Translations under genes and position numbers: made by a program | Assembly: GCA_004554485.1 (NCBI GenBank) | Contig: SFLS01000002.1 | Span: 1 to 64,000, forward strand | Direction: 5' to 3' | Source of the DNA: Oscillospiraceae bacterium | GTDB taxonomy: Bacteria > Bacillota > Clostridia > Oscillospirales > Ruminococcaceae | DNA length: 64,000 bases | Shown here: in pieces, positions 57,634-64,000 of the stretch | How the letters are laid out: every line of letters starts with the position of its first letter | Numbering within the stretch: position 1 is the first letter of the stretch | Notes under the pieces: generated by a model | What the model was told of the DNA's origin: nothing | Seen by the model: the letters and a program-made list of their open reading frames with translations, nothing else | The model's database searches: none

Positions 57634-57904
57634 CCGCCTGTTCTGCGCCCCAAGGCCCTCCCCGCCCGGGGGAGGGCTTTTCGCCGCCCGCCGGGGGAAA
57701 GCCCCGTTTGCTCCCCAAACCGCCCAAATGCAAATCTGCCCTTCATTCAGACATGGATTTACGCAGCCGCGGCAAAAAAGCCACGGATTTTCCCGCCGCC
57801 TCCGCCGGTAAAAGCGTGTGATACAGCCGCTTGTTCTGCCCCCAAAGCCCTCCCCGCCCCGGGGAGGGCTTTTCGCCGCCCGCCGGGGGGAAAAGCCCCG
57901 TTTT
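57617..57904 (+). repeat. Tandem repeat of the MATE 3' end and terminator
   Basis: 57617-57709 recurs with few changes at 57810-57904 (offset 193). Each copy begins AAAAGCGTGTGATA, holds a terminator hairpin (GCCCTCCCC/GGGGAGGGC plus TTTT, at 57655-57681 and 57847-57873) and ends near GCCCCGTTT. The stretch between the copies has no gene. Confidence 0.8.
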
Positions 57905-57927
57905 CCCCCCGTAAAACCGCCGGAATG

Positions 57928-58004
57928 TAAAACTTTTCTTAAATTTTGTGTGATCTTAACGCAAACGCTGCAAAAAGCCCCCGTTTTGCGCGTATAGGTG
58001 AGGG
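57928..58004 (+). promoter_or_regulatory. Composite promoter-like element, copy B (SPOCS-LysM gene)
   Basis: AAATTTTGTGTGATCTTAAC (57941-57960), then 8 bp, TGCAAA (57969-57974), a 16-bp spacer and CGTATA (57991-57996). The 20-mer and the 8-bp gap are identical to the element before the amidase gene. The region up to the start codon at 58223 has no other clear signal. Confidence 0.55.
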
Positions 58005-58222
58005 GACCTTTTCCTCTTCCGCGGAACGCTTTCCTTTATTCTGCCGCAGGCCCGGGCATTTTGCCGGGGGCCGGCTTTGCCGTACCTTGAAAAAAGAATC
58101 TCGCCCGCCCCGCGCCGGCGTGCGCGCAAAGGGCTTTTGGCCGTCATAAATGGGACAACGGGGGAATATATTGCCAGTGAAACGATGGGACGGCAGCGGC
58201 CGGCCCTACTGCGGAGAGGAGA

Positions 58223-59737
58223 ATGAAAATGGAGCTTGAACTGCGCCAGCAAACCGTCCTGAGCCATGAGACGATACTGGAGGAAACGGTGGAGCAGGCC
58301 GTGGAATGCGATGCCCTGCTGCCGGATTACTGCCCCGATATCCGCCGGATCCTGAAATGCACGCTGACCCCTGTCCCGATGGGGAACACCGTTACCGCCG
58401 GGCGGCTGGAGGTGGAGGGGCTGGCCACCCTCAATATCCTGTACATTTCCGCCGGGGGCGAACCGGCCCGCGGGGAGTACAAGGTCCCCTTCAGCCGGAT
58501 GCTGGAGCTGCACGGCGAAGCGGAAAATCCGGTTATTTCGGTGACGCTGCGGCCGGGCAGCGTATCCTGCCGCGCCGTCAACCAGCGGCGGCTGGATATC
58601 CGGGGCGCGGTGGTCATTTCGGCCGTTGTCATCGCCTGCCGGCAGGAAAAGGTGCTGTGCGGCAGCGGCGATGAAACGCTGCAGCTGAAGACGGTGGAGA
58701 AAAAGGGCACGCGGCTGGCGGGCGCGGTCAGCCGGGAGGAGCGCCTGGGCAAGACCACGGTGCTGGAGGGCGCCGGCTCGCCGCTGACCCGGGTGCTGCG
58801 CTGCGATGCCGCCGTGACCCGCCGGGAGGAAAAATGGTCGGACGGCCGGCTGGTGGTCTCCGGCGAGGTGCAGGCGGCGGCCGCCTGCGCCAATGAGGCC
58901 GGCGGCTGGGAGCGCGCCGTTTGCACTTTGCCCTTCGAGCTGGCGCTGGACGCGCCGGAGGCCGCCGACGCCGTCTTTGATGTGCGGTGCGCCGCCCTTT
59001 CCGCCGCGGCGGAGCTGGCGCAGGATGACGACGGGGAGTACCGCAGCCTGGATTGGAGCGTGACCGTTTCCGCCTGGGCCGCCGTCTACCGGCCGTACAC
59101 CGAAACCGTCTGTACCGACGGCTATTCCACGCGCTATCAGTCAGCCTGCCGCAGCAGGACGCTGCAGACGGTGGAACTGTCGGATCTCTGCCGGGAAAGC
59201 GAGACCCACCGGGAAACGCTGCCGCTGCCGGAGCAGACCGAGGAGGTGGTGGCCCTCTGGGCCCGGCCGGAGGGCTGTCAGGTCTCCCCGGAGGGGGACG
59301 GCCTGCTGGCCGAGGGACGGCTGGGGCTGACGCTGCTGACCAGAATGAGCGACGGGGAGTGGTACAGCTTTGACCGGACGCTGGAGCTGCAGCGGCGCAT
59401 CCCCGGCGGGGAGGACGCCCGCTGGGACGCCGCGCTGGAGTGCCGCGGGGTCCGTTGGGAGCAGACCGGCGGGGAACTGGCGCTGACCTGCGAGCTGTTC
59501 TGGCAGGGGGCGGTGCGCCGCACCCTGCGTCAGCCGGTGCTGGAGGAGATCACGGTGGAGGAGAACCGCCCCCGGGAGGACGCGATGCCCCGGGGCCTGT
59601 ATATCTACATGGCGGACGAAGGCGAAAGCCTGTGGGAGATCGCCAAGCGCTACAACACCAGCGAAGCGAGGATCCGGGAGGATAACGGCGAGATGGGCGA
59701 CTGCTGCCCCGGCGGGCCGCTGCTCATCCCGGTGTAA
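58223..59737 (+). CDS. SPOCS (DUF3794) and LysM spore-envelope protein
   Basis: 504 residues. The N-terminal SPOCS domain opens ETVEQAVECDALLPDYCPDIRRILKC, a hallmark of clostridial spore-coat proteins. A second related domain spans about 170-300 and a third about 320-440. A C-terminal LysM motif (YMADEGESLWEIAKRYNTSEARIRE, about 458-482) should bind peptidoglycan. Such proteins link the coat to the cortex, like SafA or SpoVID. It precedes spoIVA by 180 bp. The start follows GGAGAGGAGAATG. Confidence 0.9.
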   Translation: MKMELELRQQTVLSHETILEETVEQAVECDALLPDYCPDIRRILKCTLTPVPMGNTVTAGRLEVEGLATLNILYISAGGEPARGEYKVPFSRMLELHGEAENPVISVTLRPGSVSCRAVNQRRLDIRGAVVISAVVIACRQEKVLCGSGDETLQLKTVEKKGTRLAGAVSREERLGKTTVLEGAGSPLTRVLRCDAAVTRREEKWSDGRLVVSGEVQAAAACANEAGGWERAVCTLPFELALDAPEAADAVFDVRCAALSAAAELAQDDDGEYRSLDWSVTVSAWAAVYRPYTETVCTDGYSTRYQSACRSRTLQTVELSDLCRESETHRETLPLPEQTEEVVALWARPEGCQVSPEGDGLLAEGRLGLTLLTRMSDGEWYSFDRTLELQRRIPGGEDARWDAALECRGVRWEQTGGELALTCELFWQGAVRRTLRQPVLEEITVEENRPREDAMPRGLYIYMADEGESLWEIAKRYNTSEARIREDNGEMGDCCPGGPLLIPV

Positions 59738-59749
59738 GGGGCACCCCCG

Positions 59750-59852
59750 CCGGGCGGCGGCGCCGGGCCGCTTTGGCGGCCCGGGAGCGCCCCGCGCCCC
59801 AAAGGGCGCGGGGCGGGCAGGCCGGCCGTAGGCCGGCCGCGCCGCCGCCCGG
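59750..59852. repeat. Three-armed GC-rich intergenic element, copy 11
   Basis: Outer stem of 14 bp, CCGGGCGGCGGCGC (59750-59763) with GCGCCGCCGCCCGG (59839-59852). Arms: CGGGCCGC-TTTG (59764-59783), a 12-bp arm with CAAA loop (59788-59815) and GGCCGGCC-GTA (59820-59838), with two 4-nt linkers. Confidence 0.9.
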
Positions 59853-59917
59853 TCCTGCCCCCTGCAGGGGCGCCGCCCCAAAAACAGGCAAGCAGAATGG
59901 AAACGGGAGGAATCAGG

Positions 59918-61399
59918 ATGGCAGCACAGAGCAATCTGTATCAGGATATCGCAACCAGAACCGGAGGAGACATCTACATCGGGGTGGTGGGGCCGGTGCG
60001 CACCGGAAAATCCACCTTCATCAAGCGCTTTATGGAGACGATGGTGCTGCCCCGCATCGAAAACGAGCCGCGCCGCAGCCGGGCCGCCGATGAGCTGCCG
60101 CAGTCGGCGGCGGGCCGCACCATCATGACCACCGAGCCGAAATTTATCCCGGAGGAGGCGGTCAGCATCACGCTGGAGCCGAATGTCAGCTTCCGCGTGC
60201 GGATGATCGACTGTGTGGGGTACATCGTGCCCAGCGCGCTGGGCTACATCGAAAACCAGCAGCCCCGCATGGTGATGACCCCCTGGTACGACCAGGAGGT
60301 GCCCTTCAACATGGCGGCGGAGGTCGGCACCCGCAAGGTCATCAACGAGCATTCCACCATCGGGCTGGTGGTTACCACCGACGGCAGCATTTCGGAGATC
60401 CCGCGGGCCGAGTACGAGGAGGCCGAGGGCCGGGTCATCCGGGAGCTGCAGGCCATCAACAAGCCGTTTGTGGTGGTGCTGAACTGCCAGTCGCCCAAAA
60501 GCGCCGCCGCCAGAAGCCTGCGGGCGGAGCTGGAGCAGCGCTACGGGGTGCCGGTGGCGGCGGTCAACTGCATGGAACTGGACGAGGAGGACATCGGGCA
60601 GATCCTGCAGAAGGTGCTGTACCGCTTCCCGCTGAAGGAGGCGGCGCTGGAGATCCCGGCCTGGGTGATGAACCTGGCGGCCGACCACTGGCTGCGCGAC
60701 AGCCTGTACCGCAGCGTCCGGCAGATGGCCGGTGAGCTGGGGGCGGTGGGCGGCGCCGAGCAGGCGCTGCAGCGGCTGGAGGACTGCGAGTATGTAAAAG
60801 AGACGCGAACGACCTCGGTGGACCTGGGGACCGGACGGGTGCGGTGCCGGGTGGAGCTGGCCGACGGGCTGTTCTACCGGATCCTGGGGGAGGCGACCGG
60901 GCTGGAGATCCACGACGAGGAGGGGCTGCTGCCCTGCATGGTGGAGCTGGCCGGCATCAAGAAAAAGTACGAAAAATTCGCCGGGGCGCTGGACGAAGTG
61001 GCGGCGACCGGTTACGGTATCGTGATGCCCTCGATGGAGGAGCTGCATCTGGAGGAGCCGGAGATTATGAAGCAGGGCGGGCGGTACGGCATCCGGCTGC
61101 GGGCTTCCGCCCCCTCCATCCACCTGATGCAGGCCAACATCACCACCGAGGTGGCGCCCATCGTGGGCAGCGAGCGGCAGAGCGAGGAGCTGGTGCATTA
61201 CCTGCTGCAGGAATTTGAGGAGAACCCGGCCAAGATCTGGGAGAGCAACATCTTCGGCAAATCGCTGCACGAGCTGGTGAACGAGGGGCTGCACAACAAG
61301 CTGTACCGCATGCCCGCCGACGCCCGCATGAAGCTGCAGGAGACCATCGAGCGGGTCATCAACGAGGGCTGCTCCGGGCTGATCTGCATTATCCTGTAA
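59918..61399 (+). CDS. spoIVA: Stage IV sporulation protein A
   Basis: 493 residues, about the same as B. subtilis SpoIVA. This ATPase polymerises on the forespore surface as the base of the spore coat. The Walker A motif GPVRTGKST is at 25-33. MTTEPKFIPEEAV, DCVGYIVPSALGY and the C-terminal SFTNEG-like HELVNEGLHNKLYRMPADARMKLQETIERVINEG region are conserved. I chose the ATG at 59918, 7 bp after GGGAGG; the ATG at 59897 has no site. It is the firmest evidence that the organism forms endospores. Confidence 0.97.
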   Translation: MAAQSNLYQDIATRTGGDIYIGVVGPVRTGKSTFIKRFMETMVLPRIENEPRRSRAADELPQSAAGRTIMTTEPKFIPEEAVSITLEPNVSFRVRMIDCVGYIVPSALGYIENQQPRMVMTPWYDQEVPFNMAAEVGTRKVINEHSTIGLVVTTDGSISEIPRAEYEEAEGRVIRELQAINKPFVVVLNCQSPKSAAARSLRAELEQRYGVPVAAVNCMELDEEDIGQILQKVLYRFPLKEAALEIPAWVMNLAADHWLRDSLYRSVRQMAGELGAVGGAEQALQRLEDCEYVKETRTTSVDLGTGRVRCRVELADGLFYRILGEATGLEIHDEEGLLPCMVELAGIKKKYEKFAGALDEVAATGYGIVMPSMEELHLEEPEIMKQGGRYGIRLRASAPSIHLMQANITTEVAPIVGSERQSEELVHYLLQEFEENPAKIWESNIFGKSLHELVNEGLHNKLYRMPADARMKLQETIERVINEGCSGLICIIL

Positions 61400-61418
61400 C
61401 GGGTGCAGAGTACCGGCC

Positions 61419-61530
61419 GGCGCGGCTGCGCCGCCCGCCCCCTCACGGGGGCGGGCGTCCCCGGCGCCCCCTGGGGGCGCCGGTTTTTTGCGCGCCCTTT
61501 GCGGAGGGCGCGCAAAAGCGCAGCCGCGCC
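61419..61530. repeat. Three-armed GC-rich intergenic element, copy 12, containing the spoIVA terminator
   Basis: Outer stem GGCGCGGCTGCGC (61419-61431) with GCGCAGCCGCGCC (61518-61530). Arm 1: 11 bp with TCAC loop (61432-61457). Arm 2: CCGGCGCCCC-CTG-GGGGCGCCGG (61461-61483) followed by six T, acting as a terminator. Arm 3: 13 bp (61486-61517). Confidence 0.9.
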
Positions 61531-61563
61531 GCACCGGCGGCCTGCAGGAACCGGGCAAAAGCC

Positions 61564-61596
61564 GTCCCCCGCCTGCCCGAAGGGCAGGCGGGGGAC
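61564..61596 (-). terminator. Terminator of the ferredoxin operon
   Basis: Perfect 15-bp stem GTCCCCCGCCTGCCC with its complement around GAA; on the minus strand GGCTTTT follows. Confidence 0.75.
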
Positions 61597-61607
61597 AAGC
61601 CCGGGAC

Positions 61608-61757
61608 TCAGGCCGGGCCGTCGGGTCCCTGCGGAGGCAGCGGCGCGGGGTCAGCCGGGCCGGGGGTACCGGGGACGACCGGAGCGGCGTTGATCTCGGG
61701 GGTGCGGGGCGGGGCTACTTCGGCGGTCTGCTGACGGCGTTCCTTTTTTTCATCCAT
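61608..61757 (-). CDS. 49-residue proline-rich peptide
   Basis: Begins MDEKKERRQQTAEVAPPRTP and continues with Pro/Ala/Gly-rich sequence to PPQGPDGPA. AGGAGG lies 9 bp before the ATG. It starts 17 bp after the ferredoxin stop, so it is likely co-transcribed. No family is recognised; it is predicted disordered. Confidence 0.6.
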   Translation of the reverse strand: MDEKKERRQQTAEVAPPRTPEINAAPVVPGTPGPADPAPLPPQGPDGPA

Positions 61758-61774
61758 GCGGGGGTTCCTCCTTT

Positions 61775-61963
61775 TTATTCGATAGCGATCACACTGACCG
61801 GACAGTTTTCCGCCGCGGTGCGGGCGTCTTGCTGCTCCTGCTCGGTGACGGCCGGCTGCACGGTATGGGCCCTGCCGTCCTCCGCCATCTGGAAAACGCT
61901 GGGGCAGGTGGAAATGCACAGCCCGCAGCCGATACAGCCCTCATGATCCAGAACGATTTTCAA
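61775..61963 (-). CDS. Small [4Fe-4S] ferredoxin
   Basis: 62 residues from TTG at 61963, 8 bp after AAAGGAG; a GTG at 61972 is too close to that site. One cluster motif is present: CIGCGLC with a later CP (NCPVSVIAIE), and a spare Cys in STCPSVF. It is an electron carrier of the single-cluster type. The neighbouring hydrogenase/NADH operon on the other strand is a plausible partner. Confidence 0.88.
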   Translation of the reverse strand: MKIVLDHEGCIGCGLCISTCPSVFQMAEDGRAHTVQPAVTEQEQQDARTAAENCPVSVIAIE

Positions 61964-62180
61964 ACCGATCACTCCTTTCGGATTTATAGGGGATCACCTT
62001 TATTTTGTGGAGCAGGCACAATAAATATACGGGCGGCAAAGCAAAAAAGCAGCAGTCTGCCGCGTGTGTGCCGCATAACGATAACAGTAAAAGCATAAAG
62101 AGACCGTTAAGGCCGGAAAACCATAGCAGAATTGGTATGAGACCATGAAAGAACGCTATGGAAAAACCATTAAAAGACTG

Positions 62181-62209
62181 TTGCTTTTTGTCGCAGAGGT
62201 TGTTAAAAT
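62181..62209 (+). promoter_or_regulatory. Promoter of the hydrogenase operon with Rex-like half-site
   Basis: TTGCTT (62181-62186), a 17-bp spacer and TAAAAT (62204-62209). TTGTTAA (62200-62206) overlaps the -10 box and equals one half of the Rex consensus, but the other half is not matched. Confidence 0.6.
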
Positions 62210-62242
62210 AATGCTTATGATAATAATGAGGGGGAGTGTCTC

Positions 62243-62803
62243 TTGCAGGAACTTTCGCTGAATATCCTGGATATTGCGGAAAATTCCGTCAAGGCAGGGG
62301 CCGCCCTCATCACCGTCGCGGTGGAGTACCGCACCGCGCGGGACAGGCTGACCGTCACCATTGCCGATAACGGCTGCGGCATGAGCGCTGAAACGCTGCA
62401 AAAGGTGACCGACCCCTTTTACACCACCCGCACCACCCGCCGGGTGGGGATGGGGCTGCCGCTGTGGAAGATGGCCGCCGAAATGACCGGCGGCGCCCTG
62501 GCGGTGCAGAGCCGGGAGGGGGTCGGCACCACGGTGACGGCCACCTTCGGGCTGAGCCATATCGACCGGCTGCCGTTGGGGGACCTGCCCCAGACGATGA
62601 CAACCCTCATCGGGGGCAGCCCGGAAAAGGACTTTGTGCTGGAATTCGATTATGACGGGCGGCGCTTTACCGCCGATACCCGGCAGTACCGGGCCGTGCT
62701 GGGGGAGGAGATCCCGCTTTCGGCGCCGGAGGTGTTGTCCTACATCGACAGTGCCATACGGGAGGGGATAGCGAAATGCTGCCCCGACCCGGGGGTGCTG
62801 TGA
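62243..62803 (+). CDS. GHKL-type ATPase-domain protein
   Basis: 186 residues, TTG start after GGGGGAG. A histidine-kinase-like ATPase domain has the N box in NILDIAENSVKAGA, the G1 box in IADNGCGMS and the G2 box in GMGLPL. There is no dimerisation/His domain, membrane helix or receiver. Such lone ATPase proteins are commonly the first gene of clostridial [FeFe]-hydrogenase or NADH modules, as here. The role is unproven. Confidence 0.85.
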   Translation: MQELSLNILDIAENSVKAGAALITVAVEYRTARDRLTVTIADNGCGMSAETLQKVTDPFYTTRTTRRVGMGLPLWKMAAEMTGGALAVQSREGVGTTVTATFGLSHIDRLPLGDLPQTMTTLIGGSPEKDFVLEFDYDGRRFTADTRQYRAVLGEEIPLSAPEVLSYIDSAIREGIAKCCPDPGVL

Positions 62804-62893
62804 CCCCACAGGGCAAAAGAACAGAGGCTGAAACTACGCGGGTAGTTGACGATATACAGAAGCAGCAAGGCCAAAGAAGGAGGATATATTCTC

Positions 62894-63388
62894 ATGGCAA
62901 AAAGAAAGACCGTCGTACCCTTCCACGGGACGGCTGAACAGGAAAAGGCGCTGCGGGAGCTGATCGCGGCCCACAAGCAGCAGCAGGGGGCGCTGATGCC
63001 GGTGCTGCAGGGGGCGCAGGAGCTCTACGGCTACCTGCCCATCGAAGTACAGACGATCATCGCCGAGGAGCTGAATCTCCCGCTGGCGGAGGTATACGGC
63101 GTGGTGACCTTTTACGCGCAGTTCACCCTGAACCCCCGCGGCCGGTATAATATCGGCGTGTGCATGGGGACCGCCTGCTACGTCAAGGGCGCGGGCGAGG
63201 TGCTGGAGCGCATCCAGAAGCGCCTGGGCATCGAGCCGGGCGGCACCACCCCGGACGGGCGTTTCTCGCTGGAGGCGACCCGCTGCATCGGCGCCTGCGG
63301 CCTGGCCCCCGTCATGACCATCAACGAGGAAGTCTACGGCCGGCTGACCCCCGACGAGGTGGACAAGATCCTGGATAAATACCTGTGA
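62894..63388 (+). CDS. hndA: NuoE/HndA-like [2Fe-2S] subunit
   Basis: 164 residues starting after AAGGAGG. The thioredoxin-like [2Fe-2S] domain has CMGTACYVKGAGEVLE (first two Cys) and CIGACGLAP (last two), the usual NuoE/HydC pattern. The helical N-terminal part has LMPVLQGAQELYGYLPIEVQTIIAEELNLPLAEVYGVVTFYAQF. It passes electrons in the NAD(P)H-linked hydrogenase. Confidence 0.92.
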   Translation: MAKRKTVVPFHGTAEQEKALRELIAAHKQQQGALMPVLQGAQELYGYLPIEVQTIIAEELNLPLAEVYGVVTFYAQFTLNPRGRYNIGVCMGTACYVKGAGEVLERIQKRLGIEPGGTTPDGRFSLEATRCIGACGLAPVMTINEEVYGRLTPDEVDKILDKYL

Positions 63389-63410
63389 GCGAGAAAGAGA
63401 GGATTCACCC

Positions 63411-63782
63411 ATGAAATCTTTGGAAGAGCTGGCCGCCCTGCGGGAGCGGATGAAAAACAGCGTGGCAATGCGCCAGGATAACAGCAATACCACCCGGGTG
63501 GTGGTCGGTATGGCGACCTGCGGCATCGCGGCCGGGGCGCGCCCCGTCCTTACCGCCTTTGTGGAGGAGGTAAACCGCCGCGGCCTGCAGGATGTGACGG
63601 TGACCCAGGCCGGATGCATCGGCATGTGCAAGCTGGAGCCCATCGTGGAGGTGTTCCAGCCCGGTAAGGAGAAGGTTACCTATGTAAAGATGACCCCCGA
63701 TAAGGTGGCGCGCATCGTAAGCGAGCACCTGGTAAACGGCAATCCGGTGATGGAGTACACCGTGGGCGCCTATATGGAATAA
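63411..63782 (+). CDS. hndB: [2Fe-2S] thioredoxin-like subunit (HndB type)
   Basis: 123 residues. Cys residues in VGMATCGIAAGARP and AGCIGMCKLEP give a C-x-C spaced [2Fe-2S] site. The fold matches the HndB subunit of NADP-reducing hydrogenase. It lies 22 bp after hndA and 16 bp before the NuoF/HndC gene. Confidence 0.88.
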   Translation: MKSLEELAALRERMKNSVAMRQDNSNTTRVVVGMATCGIAAGARPVLTAFVEEVNRRGLQDVTVTQAGCIGMCKLEPIVEVFQPGKEKVTYVKMTPDKVARIVSEHLVNGNPVMEYTVGAYME

Positions 63783-63798
63783 GGAGGACAAAAACCAA

Positions 63799-64000
63799 TG
63801 GCGATTGCAAGAACACACATTTTGGTGTGCGGCGGTACCGGCTGCAGCTCCTCCAATTCGCAGGCGCTGATAGACGAGCTGAACCGCGAGCTGGAGGAAA
63901 AAGGACTGGCAGGCGAGGTGCAGGTCATCAAGACCGGCTGCTTTGGCCTGTGCGCCCTGGGCCCGGTGGTGATCGTTTACCCGGAGGGCTGCTTCTATTC
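63799..64000 (+). CDS. hndC: NuoF/HndC-like flavoprotein subunit (3' partial)
   Basis: The first 67 residues are inside the window, starting after TAAGGAGG. ILVCGGTGCSSSNSQALIDEL and GCFGLCALGPVVIVYPEG form the N-terminal thioredoxin-like [2Fe-2S] domain of NuoF/HydB. The FMN/NADH domain would follow past the edge. It belongs to the hydrogenase/NADH operon. Confidence 0.88.

Noticed and set aside
18336..61530. GC-rich hairpin elements as CRISPR repeats
   Set aside because: They are dispersed singly, not in arrays, have no uniform spacers and no cas genes are near.
18336..61530. GC-rich three-armed elements as ordinary terminators
   Set aside because: Only copy 12 contains an arm followed by a T run; the others have none, and several genes have a separate terminator nearby.
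1..64000. tRNA or rRNA genes
   Set aside because: I looked for T-loop (GTTCRA) and anticodon-arm patterns and rRNA-like conserved blocks and saw none with a full fold. A tRNAscan-SE or Infernal run would settle it.

Overview
The window reads as a chromosome segment of a GC-rich, endospore-forming member of the class Clostridia, most likely Oscillospiraceae/Ruminococcaceae. This is inferred from spoIVA, a SPOCS/LysM spore-envelope protein, Rex, GTP-dependent PEP carboxykinase, a hydrogenase-type NADH module (HndA/B/C), DUF6320, DUF1836 and DUF4358 proteins, and the strongly G/C-ending codons. No rRNA, tRNA, CRISPR array, transposase or prophage was found. The left edge cuts a hydrolase/acyltransferase gene and the right edge cuts a NuoF/HndC gene.

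Layout. 1-5.2 kb: hydrolase-acyltransferase fusion, DUF6320 protein and LysR regulator, then rex, then a convergent IclR regulator. 5.4-9.2 kb: minus-strand metal/cobalamin-type ABC importer with an embedded methyltransferase. 9.2-10.9 kb: divergent degV and DUF1836 genes around a perfect operator-like palindrome. 11-15.3 kb: ECF sigma factor, anti-sigma-like protein, DUF4358 lipoprotein, MBOAT acyltransferase and DHHW protein, probably a cell-surface acylation operon. 15.5-23.7 kb: AEC transporter, psuG, ferritin-like protein, NPxTG surface protein, amidase, dusB, a second metal-receptor lipoprotein and a decayed GNAT pseudogene. 23.7-34.2 kb: amidase-related genes, XRE regulators, TspO, DUF6442/XRE operon, MATE pump, patatin and alkyltransferase-like protein. 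34.2-43.1 kb: trmO, polA-rimI-tsaD, pckG, YcxB-like protein and a sugar acetyltransferase. 43.7-45.2 kb: a five-gene XRE/membrane operon with two roughly 30-residue membrane peptides. 45.6-55.8 kb: complete Opp peptide importer plus PepF peptidase. 56-64 kb: MATE pump, SPOCS-LysM protein, SpoIVA, ferredoxin and the start of an NADH/hydrogenase operon.

The functional modules are peptide import and intracellular cleavage (Opp and PepF), redox control (Rex, with a good candidate operator at pckG and a half-site at the hydrogenase promoter), and sporulation (SPOCS-LysM, SpoIVA and possibly the amidase, which shares a composite promoter-like element with the SPOCS gene).

The most striking signal is not a gene. 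At least thirteen intergenic positions hold GC-rich elements of about 50-115 bp. Most fold on paper into a closed four-way junction: an outer stem and three hairpin arms, often exactly 19 nt each (8 bp plus a 3-nt loop), with no unpaired junction bases. Arm sequences differ between copies while pairing is kept, which points to selection or copying of a structure. Two copies lie in a roughly 100-bp block that differs at one base.
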